This document shows, one piece after another, positions 45,206 to 55,620 of a stretch of DNA of 64,000 nt. The stretch comes from Tenebrio molitor (Eukaryota; Arthropoda; Insecta; Coleoptera; Tenebrionidae). Both the position numbers and the translations under genes were made by a program. Under the pieces are notes generated by a model that saw only the letters and a program-made list of their open reading frames with translations, had not been told where the DNA came from and made no database searches. Location: contig NC_091049.1 of assembly GCF_963966145.1 (NCBI RefSeq), forward strand, positions 23,684,001-23,748,000, given 5' to 3'. The first letter of the stretch is position 1. Each line of letters opens with the position of its first letter.

Positions 45206-46306
45206 ATGGCATCCATCAGTTTGTTGAATGTGAATGAAAAAGTGATGTTCGATAATGCAATCACGAATGTTGAGTATCATTCATATCAATCATATATACC
45301 AGGTGAATTAAAATACAACGATGAGTGTCGAATTGTTATTCAACAACAAGAATTACTAACTGCTCCAGGATTAAGTCAATTACACATACAAGGAAGGATA
45401 TTGAAACATGATCAGTCAGCCGTTTCAACTAAAGTTCTACCAATTAATAATTTCATTGCTCATCTTTTCGATGAGATTCGTTTGGAATTGGGAGGTGTTA
45501 TCGTAGATCGTATAAAAAATCCAGGTATTACAACAACAATGAAAGGATATGTATCACATACACCTAATGAGAGTACAGCATTAATAAATGCCGGTTGGAG
45601 TCCCCTCGAAGATACTTATACAAATTTTGATGCACAAACAGGTGCTTTTGATGTATGTTGGCCACTTTCGAATATATTAGGCTTTGCTGAAGATTATAAA
45701 AAGGTTGTGTTGAATTTACGTCAAGAACTCATACTGCTTCGTTCAAGTACTGATTTAAATGCTACTCTCGAAGCAACAGGATTAGAAAAAGCATATATAA
45801 GAATTACAAGAATTGTGTGGCAAGTTCCACACTTCACCGTTTCCGATGAAGAAAAATTAAAATTGTTTAATATAATTGAGAAAAATAATCCCCTATCAAT
45901 TGCACATAGACGATGGGAATTATTTACTTATCCTCTTTTACAAGAAAGTCATTCGTTTACGTGGGTATTAAAATCATCAACGTCCTTGGAAAAACCGCGA
46001 TTCGTTATAATAGGTTTTCAAACTGATCGAAAAAATAATCTGAGAAAAGATGCATCCAAGTTTGATCATTGTCATTTAAAAAATATCAAACTATATTTAA
46101 ATTCTCAATCTTATCCATATGAAAATTTAAATCTAGATTATAGACATAACCAATATGCTTTGGCCTATGATATGTATGCACGATTTCAACAGTCCTATTA
46201 CTACAATAAAAAAATGATTTGTGAACCGTTGTTCAAACCTGCAAAATTCAAAACGGATGCACCTTTGCTTGTTATTGATTGTTCGTATCAAAATGAAACG
46301 TTCTAA
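45206..46306 (+). CDS. Major capsid protein, Polinton/adintovirus type, frame ends at a TAA
   Basis: 366 residues from ATG 45206. Recognised motifs include YIPGELKYNDECRIVIQQQE, an early INNFIAHLFDEIRLELGGV and late RRWELFTYPLLQESHSFTW and KPRFVIIGFQTDRKNN, the pattern of the F54H12.2-like Maverick capsid family (double jelly-roll). The TAA at 46304 is followed in the same frame by 44 more open codons (to 46441) that also fit the family's end, so this stop looks premature or suppressed. No membrane segment. The penton-like gene ends 170 bp upstream. Confidence 0.8.
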   Translation: MASISLLNVNEKVMFDNAITNVEYHSYQSYIPGELKYNDECRIVIQQQELLTAPGLSQLHIQGRILKHDQSAVSTKVLPINNFIAHLFDEIRLELGGVIVDRIKNPGITTTMKGYVSHTPNESTALINAGWSPLEDTYTNFDAQTGAFDVCWPLSNILGFAEDYKKVVLNLRQELILLRSSTDLNATLEATGLEKAYIRITRIVWQVPHFTVSDEEKLKLFNIIEKNNPLSIAHRRWELFTYPLLQESHSFTWVLKSSTSLEKPRFVIIGFQTDRKNNLRKDASKFDHCHLKNIKLYLNSQSYPYENLNLDYRHNQYALAYDMYARFQQSYYYNKKMICEPLFKPAKFKTDAPLLVIDCSYQNETF

Positions 46307-46441
46307 AACGGAACTGTAGATGCGCGAATAGAATTTGAAACTCTCGCTGATATGCCTGCAAATACTTCAGCTTTTTGTTTAGTCTTGTACGAACAGTTCG
46401 TGAGTTACGAACCTCTAACTGATAGAGTAAGAATTTTGTAA
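46307..46441 (+). pseudogene. In-frame C-terminal extension of the capsid gene after a TAA
   Basis: Forty-four codons in the capsid frame, beginning with VDARIEFETLADMPANT-type sequence and ending VRIL before TAA at 46439. The C-terminus of related capsid proteins ends in a comparable acidic/aromatic strand, so this belongs to the gene. The next ATG (46465) lies 23 bp beyond this stop. Confidence 0.6.
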
Positions 46442-46464
46442 AAATAATAATAATTAAAAAAAAA

Positions 46465-46974
46465 ATGTTTATCGTTGACGTGCAAGGTTTCCAATATGGA
46501 ACATCCTCTTTTATATGCAAAGAAATAGCTCTAATAGATACCATAACAGGAAATGTTGATCATGCAATTTTAAAATTACCCTTCGATAAGACATTATTTA
46601 ATCATCGAACCGAAAAACAGTGGGACTGGTTGACAAACAATGTACATGGACTTCAATGGGATTGTGACTGGCATTGTAACATCAACTTTGAAAATTTAAC
46701 TGGTTTCATTGAAAATTTTATTAACAACAATAAAAACGTCACCGACTATGATGACATTATAGTTGCAGTGAAAGGTGCTCAGAAAAAGGAATGGTTAAGC
46801 AATCTACTCAAAATAGAAGTCATTGATTTGGAAGAAGACTGTTATCCAGCACTTAAAAATTTAAAAGAAATTTTCAAATCTCAACACTGTCAAAAACATT
46901 ATTTTAATAATTTATACTGTAGTTTAGAAAATGTGTATAATTTATATAACTGGTGTAAATATTGTAAAAAATAA
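46465..46974 (+). CDS. RNase H-fold-like protein of virus/transposon type, role unknown
   Basis: 169 residues. It starts with MFIVDVQGFQYGTSSFICKE, has WLTNNVHGLQWDCDWH in the middle and IVAVKGAQKKEWLSNLL then VIDLEEDCYPALKNL, and a Cys/His-rich end (QHCQKHY, CSLENVYNLYNWCKYCKK). This layout (a first DVQGF, a VKGxxKxxWL block, a following acidic block) recurs in insect proteins next to mobile elements and resembles an RNase H-like or exonuclease-like fold. The family is from recall; catalytic residues cannot be assigned with confidence. It closes the operon-like series of plus-strand genes. Confidence 0.6.
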   Translation: MFIVDVQGFQYGTSSFICKEIALIDTITGNVDHAILKLPFDKTLFNHRTEKQWDWLTNNVHGLQWDCDWHCNINFENLTGFIENFINNNKNVTDYDDIIVAVKGAQKKEWLSNLLKIEVIDLEEDCYPALKNLKEIFKSQHCQKHYFNNLYCSLENVYNLYNWCKYCKK

Positions 46975-47046
46975 TATAGTAATTTTTAGAAACATTGTTG
47001 AATATAGGTATTTCAGAAAAATAAAATTTGAAAATTTTTTTAAAAT

Positions 47047-47560
47047 TTATTTATTTAATTTAACATTTTGCAATATTTTAATTTTTTTTCTGTTGCCTTC
47101 TTCCTCATGATTTTGTTGGTGAGATGAACCAGCTTTCATCGCATTCCAATCATCATCTTCTACCCTGTTTATAAGAGAAAAGGTAAAAAATTAAGCAAAA
47201 CTAAATAAAAAAGAAACTTACATAAACACTTGCCCATCTGGGGATGCGGCTCCATTTAAATTTTGAGTCTCCGAATCATCATCATCCTCACCACTCATTT
47301 GCGAGGGTTCCTCTAAGTAAAGTTTTTTCGTGGTGGTTTGGAGACGATGCATTTCTTCAAGGTCCTCATCCACTAAATTGAACTTATATCGTTTCACCAC
47401 CTTTTCCAGCATCTTAAATTCGTCCTCATTATCAAGTTTCGTCCGCATATAGCGAACGGGTAAGTTTCCAAATTTTTTTTTTAGCGTTAATCCCTTGGGG
47501 GAGTAACTTAGGGAGATAAATATCTTGTCATTTTTCTCTCTAATTTCTTTAACGCCATAT
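47047..47560 (-). CDS. Two terminal exons of an unknown acidic protein
   Basis: The exon 47222-47560 (acceptor ATATAG) reads GVKEIREKNDKIFISLSYSP, and then VRYMRTKLDNEDEFKMLEKV, and an acidic SGEDDDDSETQ. After an intron of 57 nt (GTAAGT ... AACAG), exon 47047-47164 adds DDDWNAMKAGSSHQQNHEEE and ends in KIKILQNVKLNK and a stop; the junction splits a Met codon in phase 2. The protein looks soluble, with a likely helical and acidic C-terminus. Upstream exons are not visible: the 5' side enters the repeat array at 47590. It may be a host gene's 3' end, or a copied fragment. Convergent with the viral module; the two stops are 70 bp apart. Confidence 0.55.
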
Positions 47561-49394
47561 CTATATAAAATATAATATATATATATATGTATGGGAATCG
47601 TTTACTTCGGGGACAGTATACAGCTTGCATCGTATTTTTCAGGGACATTTGGTTATAGTTCGAGGACAGTCCTCAAAGTCACTGGCTACGGGAAGATTAG
47701 GAACTAATTTATACCAAAGTTTACATTTAGCAAAGTTACGAATCAAATGCAAACGGTGTAATTTTGGCTGCATAATTTTAACTCCTGCACATCAATATTA
47801 ATTTAAAATATTAAAGAGAAACCTTTAATTGTTTGAAGTTACTTTTTCCTAATTACTGCAATCGTTAATTAATGGGCCGTATCACGACACCGTTATTAAC
47901 GTTGCCGTTACTAAATTCGTGATTAAAGTAAGCATAAAACGATTTGTAAATTTATGCAATTATAACCAGCCAGACAGAGAAGAATTCGTCATCATGGTAA
48001 TTAAAGTCATGATTAAGTTTAATTAGGGTGTCTTGATACGGCCCAATATGTCTCTAAATTTGTTTTAAAGTAACAAGTTTTACGAATTAGGTACCTAGTT
48101 GTTAATGATGGGAATATAATCCAGTTTTGTTAGCATCAAATTTCCAAAAAATGTAAATGTGTAACATAAGAAAGCACTGCCGTTCTTAGCCAGCTTGTCA
48201 GTTTACTTTTTTGAAAACGGAATTTTAAAAACAGAATGAGTGTTGGAAGAAGAATAAAATTATATTTCTCTGCGTCTGAATCTTTATTGAGCCCCATCAT
48301 TTCCATAAAACGACCCTAATTTTTTTGCGTTTTTATTTTATTGAGGTTAGGTTCTAATGTACAGTTTGGGTACACGGCGAATGACTTCGGGGACATCAAT
48401 ATTAATTTAAAAAGTTAAAGATAAATCTCGCACTGATTGTAGTAACTTATTGCTAATTACTTTCAAATGTAATTAGAAGGCCCCATCACGACACTGTTCT
48501 CAAAATTGCCGTTAAATAAATTCGTGATTAAAGTAAACTTAAAGCGATATTTATTTATGCAATTATAATCTGCCAGAAAGAAATGAATTAGGTACCTAGT
48601 TGTTAATGATGTGAACATAATCTAGTTTCACTAGCATCAAATTTCCAATAAATGTAAAACTGTAACATAAGGAAGCATTCCCGTTCTTTTCCAGCTTGTC
48701 GGGTTAATTTTTTGAAAATGGAATTTTAAAAACAAAATGGGTGTTGGAAGAAGTCTAAAATTATTTATCCCTGCATCTGAATCTTTATTGAGCCGCCCCG
48801 TTGCCCCCAAACGATCCTCATCATTCACATTTCCTCGTTTTTATTTTGTTGAGGTTAGGTTCCAATGTACAGTTTGGGGACATGATCGATGACTTCGGGG
48901 ACATCAATATTAATTTAAAAAGATAGTGATAAATTTCGCATTGATTGAAATTACTCATTCCTAATTACTTTCAATTGTAATTAATAGGCCGTATCACGAT
49001 ACCGTTATTAACGTTGCCGTTACTAAATTCGTGATAAAAGTAAGCATACAACGATATATAAATTTATGCAATTCTAACCGGCCAGACAGAGAAGAATTCG
49101 TCATCATGGTAATTAAAGTCATGATTAAGTTTAATTAGGAATTAGGGTGTCGTGATACGGCCCAACATGTCTCTAAATTTGTTTTAAAGTAACAAGTTTT
49201 ACGAATTAGGTACCTAGTTGTTAATGATGGGAATATAATCTAGTTTTGTTAGCATCAAATTTCCAAAAAATCTAAATGTGTAACATAAGAAAGTAGTGCC
49301 GTTCTTAGCCAGCTTGTCAGTTTACTTTTTTGAAAATGGAATTTCAAAAACAGAATGAGTGTTGGAAGAAGAATAAAATTATATTTATCTAAAG

Positions 49395-49618
49395 TCCATT
49401 CACGTTGGATTTTCCTCTCAAGGTCAAATAATTTAATTTTTTGGCTCTGTAATTATGTTTTGTAAATAGTGACATGCAGCTAACCAACATAAGGCGATTT
49501 AGCAATGCTCAATCCAACCTGTACGGTGTTTACCTGCATGTCACTATTTACAAAACATAATTACAGAGCCAAAAAATTTAATTATTTGACCTTGAGAGGA
49601 AAATCCAACGTGAATGGA
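49395..49618. mobile_element. Foldback MITE, TCCATTCACGTTGGATTTTC ends
   Basis: Left arm TCCATTCACGTTGGATTTTC through ATTATGTTTTGTAAATAGTG and the mirrored right arm are about 90 nt each and nearly perfect, with a loop of about 50 nt. It sits in one array monomer. Confidence 0.85.
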
Positions 49619-50049
49619 TTATGAATGGATTATTCCTAATTACTACAATTGATAATTAATGGGCCACATCACGACACCGTTATTAACGTTGCCTTTACAA
49701 AATTCGTGATTAAAGTAAGCATAAAACGATATCTAAATTTATGCAATTATAACCAGCCAGTCAGAGATGAATTCGTCATCATGGTAATTAAAGTCATGAA
49801 TAAGTTTAATTAGGGTGTTGTGATATGGCCCAATGTCACAAAATGTATTTTAAAGTAACAAGTTTTACAAATTAGGTACCTAGTTATTAATGATGAGAAT
49901 ATAATCCAGTTTTGTTAGCATCGAATTTCCAAAAAATGTCGATGTGTAACATAAGAAAGCACTGCCGTTCTTTGCCAGCTTGTCAGTTTACTTTTTTGAA
50001 AACGGAATTTTAAAAAAAGAATGAGTGTTGGAAGAAGAATAAAATTATA

Positions 50050-50471
50050 CAGGTGTCCCAGAACTCGCGGATCAAACTTGGTGTGCGTTTTCCTTGGTGA
50101 TATATGAAAGCAATAGCGTTAAAAACATGGTCTGAGTGTAGTAGATTTTTTGTAATTAACAATTAAAGTTGACCAATCAGAAAATCGTTGTTCATTTCAG
50201 GTGGTAAATTCAACGAACACTTTAAATTGCTTAGCAACATAATCTGATTCGTAATTTTTTTTTATTCATGCCTATTACACATTAGATACTGAGTAAGTGA
50301 AGGAAAGGACTCAGTTTTCTGGTGAAAATTGCTCGAACACTATTGCTCAATTTGAAAAATTCATAACTAAGAAACTATTGTACCCTGAATATTTTTTTGG
50401 ACGTTTTTCACCTCCATTACAACTAAGGAATATGCCCTTTAAATATGATCCGCCAGTTCTGGGACACGCTG
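50050..50471. mobile_element. MITE with CAGGTGTCCCAGAACT ends
   Basis: CAGGTGTCCCAGAACTCGCG with GATCAAA at the left faces GATCCGCCAGTTCTGGGACA at the right, TA-flanked on the left. About 420 bp. It carries a 63-codon plus-strand ORF (50297-50488) with no recognisable domain. Confidence 0.65.
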
Positions 50472-52419
50472 TTTTTCTCTGGTTCTGAATCTTTATTGAG
50501 CCTCCTGATTGCCCTAAAACGACCCTAATTATTCACATTCTCGCGTTTATATTTTATTGAGGTTAGGTTCCAATGTACAGTACATGACGGATGACTTCGG
50601 GGACATCAATATTAATTTAAAAAGTTAAAGATAAATCTCGCACTGATTGTAGTAACTTATTGCTAATTACTTTCAAATGTAATTAAAAGGCCCCATCACG
50701 ACACTGTTCTTAAAATTGCCGTTAAATAAATTTGTGATTAAAGTAAACTTAAAGCGATATATATTTATGCAATTTATAACCTGCCAGAAAGAAATGAATT
50801 AGGTACCTAGTTGTTAATGATGTGAACATAATCTAGTTTCGCTAGCATCAAATTTCCAAAAAATGTAAAACTGTAACATAAGGAAGCATTCTCGTTCTTT
50901 CCCAGCTTGTCAGTTTACTTTTTTAAGTTAAAAACGGAATTTTAAAAATAACGTGAGTGTTGGAAAAAGTCTAAAATAATTCTTCTTTGCAATTGAATCT
51001 TTATAGAGCCTCCTCATTGCCCGAAAACGACCCTAATTATTCACATTTCCTTATTTTTATTTTATTTAGGTTAGGTTCCACTGTACAGTTTGGGGACATG
51101 ATCGATGACTTTGGGGACATCACTATTAATGTATCACGACACCGTTATTAATGTTGCCGTTACTCAATTCGTGAATGATAAAACGATATATATTTATGCA
51201 ATTATGATAACCTGCCAGAAAGAAATGAATTCGTCACCATGGTAATTAAAGTCATGACTAAATTTAATAATGGTGTCGGAATACGGCCCAATGACTCTAA
51301 ATTGAGCTAGCAAAGTTTACGAATTAGGTATGTCCCTAGTTGTTAATGATATGAACAAAATTAAGTTTCGTTAACATCAAATTTCCAAAAAAAATGGGGA
51401 ATTGTACCATAAAAGAGCACTCTCGTTCTTTTCCAGCTTGTCGGGTTAATTTTTTGAAAATGGAATTTTAAAAACAAAATGAGTGTTGGAAGAAGTCTAA
51501 AATTATTTTTCCCTGCAACTGAATCTTTATTGAGCCGCCCCGTTTGCTCCAAAACGATCCTCATTATTCACATTTCCTCGTTTTTATTTTATTGAGGTTA
51601 GAATTCAATCTACAGTTTGGGGACATGTCGGATGACTTCGGGGACATCAATATTAATTTAAAAAGTTAATGATAAATTTTGCATTGATTGAAATTACTTA
51701 TTCCCAATTACTTTCAATTGTAATTAGTAGGCCGTATCACGACACCGTTATTAAAATTGCCGTTAAATAACAAAGTTGTGATTAAAGTAAACATAAAACG
51801 ATATGTATTTATGCAATTATAATCTGCCAGCCAGAAAGAAATGAATTAGGTACGTATTTGTTAATGATGTGTAACATAATCTAGTTTCGATATCATCAAA
51901 TTTCCAAAAAATGTCGATGTGTAACATAAGAAAGCACTGTCGTTCATTTCCAGCTTTTCAGTTTACTTTTTTGAAAATGGAATTTTAAAAACAGAATGAG
52001 TGTTGGAAGAAGTCTAAGATTATTTTTCTCTGCATCTGAATTTTTATTGTTGCTCCTTAGCGCCCGAAAACGACCCCAATAATTCACATTTCCTCGTTTT
52101 TATTTTATTGAGGTTAGAATCCAATCTACAGTTTGGGGACATGATCGATGACTTCGGGGACATCAATATTAATTTAAAAAATTAAAGAGACACCTTGCAT
52201 TGTTTGAAGTTACTTATTCCTAATTACTACAATTGTTAATTAATGGGCCACATCACGACACCGTTATTAACATTGCCGTTACTAAATTCGTGATTAAAGT
52301 AAGCATAAAACGATAATATATAATAAATTTATGCAATTATAACCAGGTAAACAGAGATGAATTCTTCATCATGGTAATTAGAGTCCTGATTAAATTAAAT
52401 AAGGGTATCGTAATACGGA

Positions 52420-52660
52420 ATCATTTAAGTGCGAAAAAGTCGTGAATTCAGACTTCGATTTCTCAACTTTTGGCCGGCTTTTCGGCGATTTTTCCCACTG
52501 TGCGAAACATACTCGTACCTTGGACCTTGGCGGGAATACAATAAACAGGTTCTGCGATCTGCGGAGGACAGTCGCGAAGATTAATTATTGCATAGTGTCA
52601 TAGTAAGTGAGATAGTGAATTTAATTGTTTATTATTCCACTCGATCTTCTCAGGTAAGTA
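52420..52660 (+). promoter_or_regulatory. Possible 5' exon ending at a strong splice donor
   Basis: Non-repetitive, moderately GC-rich sequence ends CTTCTCAG then GTAAGTAAT at about 52652, a consensus donor. No ORF is in it. It could be a non-coding first exon of a gene reading right, or chance. No confirming partner exon identified. Confidence 0.25.
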
Positions 52661-52689
52661 ATTCTTTACAAACCATATACGTCCTCATA

Positions 52690-53182
52690 GATCAATAAAT
52701 ATAATTAATTAATTACTCTTTGTGCCTGTTACATCTTTTGCATAGAGGTTAACTTGCCCCAGCTACAAAGTCATAAATTTACATTGTACATTGAGGGTTC
52801 GAATGACCTCTCAAAGGAGACCCCTCAATTGATAGTTAGGCTAATTTAATATTTGCCTATTTTGTTTAGTAATTTTATTGAAATTTTTCTAAAAAAAAAA
52901 AACAAAACATGAATTGGGGTTATGTTAACATCCTGTTGTGTTTATGCTCTAAGATCCATGTGGTTAATTTTCCTTAAACAAATGGGGTAACGAGATTCTT
53001 TGGACCAAATTCTTATCAAATACATACGAATTAAACAGCATTCTTCCGAAGTTTCGTCAATTCTATTGCAAGACAAAACCTAAACCACAGGGCTACGAAG
53101 GATCTTCTGTGTAAACATGTAACGTAATTCGAATACAGAAGAACCTGTCACGTGATATGCGTAAGAGACGAAATTTGGACAG
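52690..53182 (+). repeat. 470-bp segment, duplicated at 54955-55407
   Basis: From TTAATTACTCTTTGTGCCTG to AGAGACGAAATTTGG the two copies are nearly identical with a few small indels. Both are direct. It probably marks a segmental duplication or an unequal exchange within the array. Confidence 0.75.
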
Positions 53183-53913
53183 TTTTTATTTTATTTAGGT
53201 TAGGTTCCACTGTACAGTTTGGGGACATGATCGATGACTTTGGGGACATCAATATTAATGTATCACGACACCGTTATTAATGTTGCCGTTACTGAATTCG
53301 TGAATGATAAAACGATATATATTTATGCAATTATAACCTGCCAGAAAGAAATGAATTCACACCACGGTAATTAAAGTCATGACTAAATTTAATAATGTTG
53401 TCGGAATACGGCCCAATGACTCTAAATTGAGATAGCAAAGTTTACGAATTAGGTATGTCTCTAGTTGTTAATGATATGAACATAATTAAGTTTCGTTAAC
53501 ATCAAATTTCCAAAAAAATGGGGAATTGTACCATAAGAGAGCACTCTCGTTCTTTTCCAGCTTGTCGGGTAAATTTTTTGAAAATGGAATTTTAAAAACA
53601 AAATGAGTGTTGGAAGAAGTCTAAAATTATTTTTCCCTGCATCTGAATCTTTATTGCCCCAAAACGATGCTCATTATTCACTCGGTTTTATTTTGTTGAG
53701 TTTAGGTTCCAATGTACAGTTTGGGGTCATGATCGATGACTTCGGGGACATCAATATTAATTTAAAAAGTTAATGATAAATTTTGCATTGATTGAAATTA
53801 TTTATTCCTAATTACTTTCAATTGTAATTAGTAGGCCGTATCATGACACCGTTATTAATGTTGCCGTTAAATAACAAAGTCGTGATTAAAGTAAACATAA
53901 AACGATCGATATA

Positions 53914-54793
53914 CAGTGTGAAAACTTTAACTGGAATAAAATTCATAACTTGGAAGTAGGCGATTTTTGTAAAAAATACCGAAACAGGTCAATTTTTATT
54001 TTTCCTTGCCCACATTTTGACGTATATGTTTTTTGCATATCTGCTCCCGGAAGTGCGCAATAACCCCCAACTTTTTTTTTCAAACATAAGGGTATATCAA
54101 GTGACACCTCGTTTGAAAGACCAATTTATAACGAATACAACGCACTATTTGTTTCTTGAATATTTTCAAAGCCTACGTGCTAAAAAATAAAAACTAATTC
54201 TATATGTTCAACACTATTTAATGCAACAAATGTTCAAAATGGGCACCGTTTCTCTCTTGGCAAATTACAAATCGATAGTAACATTCATCCCTTAGGTTTT
54301 GTAACATTTCCGGTGTGATTTGGCTAATTTTATGGTTCATGCCTAATATGTTGCTTAAGGTCCTCAATATTCTTCGGTTTTAGGCAAATCACACCGGACA
54401 TGTTACACAACGTAAGGGATGCAGGTTACTAACGATTTGCAATTTGCCAACAAACAAACGGTGGCCATTTTGAACATTTTTTGCATTAAATAATGTTAAA
54501 CTAATAAAATTGGTTTTTATTTTTTAGCACGTAGGCTTTGAAAATATCTAGGAAACAAATAGTGCGTTGTATTCCTTGCGAAGTGGTCTTTCAAACGAGG
54601 TGTCACTTGACATACCCTTCCATTTGAAAAAAAAAGTTGGGAGTGGTTGCGCACTTCCGGGAGCAGATACGCAAAAACCATATGCGTCAAAATGTGGGCA
54701 AGAAAAAATAAAAATCGACCTGTTTCGGGATTTTTTACAAAAATTGCCTATTTCCAAGTTATGAATTTTATTCCAGTTAAAGTTTCCACACTG
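53914..54793. mobile_element. Long foldback element, about 880 bp
   Basis: CAGTGTGAAAACTTTAACTG at the left pairs with CAGTTAAAGTTTCCACACTG at the right. Arms of about 415 nt run almost to the centre near 54350. TA flanks (53912-53913 and 54794-54795). ORFs at 54548-54967 on both strands are products of the arms. Likely a non-autonomous Tc1/mariner-type foldback. Confidence 0.8.
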
Positions 54794-54954
54794 TATGTAT
54801 GGGAATCGTTTACTTCGGGGACAGTATACAGCTTGCATCGTATTTTTCCGGGACATTTGGTTATAGTTCGAGGACAGTCCTCAAAGTCACTGGCTACGGG
54901 AACATTAGGAACTAATTTATACCAAAGTTTACATTTAGAAAAGTTACGAATCAA

Positions 54955-55407
54955 ATTAATTACATAATTACTCTTTGTGCCTGTTACATCTTTTGCATAT
55001 TAGGTTAACTTGCCCCAGCTACAAGTCATAAATTTACATTGTACATTAAGGGTTCGAATGACCTCAAATGGAGACCCCTCAATTGATAGTTAGACTAATT
55101 TAATATTTGCCTATTTTATTTAAAAAAACAAAACATGAATTGGGGTTATGTTAACATCCAGGTGTGTTTATGCTCTAAGATCCATGTGGTTAATTTTCCT
55201 TAAACAGATGGGGTAACGAGATTCTTTGGACCAAATTCTTATCAAATACATACGAATTAAACAGCATTCTTCCGAAGTTTCGTCAATTCTATTGCAAGAC
55301 AAAACCTAAACCACAGGGCTACGAAGGATCTTCTGTGTAAACATGTAACGTAATTTGAATATAGAAGAACCTATCACGTGATATGCGTAAGAGACGAAAT
55401 TTGGTCA
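54955..55407 (+). repeat. Second copy of the duplicated 470-bp segment
   Basis: See 52690-53182. Here it follows the array-boundary repeat at 54797-54957. Confidence 0.75.
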
Positions 55408-55620
55408 GACTTGGGCGGACTAGTCCATTTCTTTCTGCAGTTGGAGGTGGCGAGCCAGGTGCGCATTTGCGTAGGTGTGGCGTCATTTAATTTCAACTAG
55501 CAGGTTCTGAAATAGATATTGTTATGTCTAATAAATAATGTCTGTTAAAATGACGCATGCAAACTATTAAAATGTATTCAGTTTTTAGTATCAATAAATA
55601 TTATCACATAAATCAATCTA

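Larger units (their letters stand above)
47591..55407. repeat. Degenerate array with a period of about 500-525 bp
   Basis: The stretch GACTTCGGGGACATCAATAT, or close variants, returns at about 48390, 48890, 50590, 51105, 51627, 52150, 53237 and 53737. Spacing is near 500-525 bp except where elements are inserted. Each unit includes AGGTTAGGTTCCAATGTACA, GCCGTATCACGACACCGTTA and the converging GGTGTCGTGATACGGCC in better-preserved units, so a TIR MITE of about 180 bp appears to be part of the monomer. The sequence at 47591-47755 is repeated at 54797-54957 and bounds the array. No gene within it; short minus ORFs recur with the monomer. Confidence 0.75.

Noticed and set aside
47218..47448. The acidic ORF as a sixth viral gene
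   Set aside because: It lies on the opposite strand and has a spliced structure with phase-matched exons, unlike the intronless module.
54548..54967. Overlapping ORFs on both strands at 54.6 kb
   Set aside because: They fall in the arm of a long foldback element and do not recur as a conserved protein.
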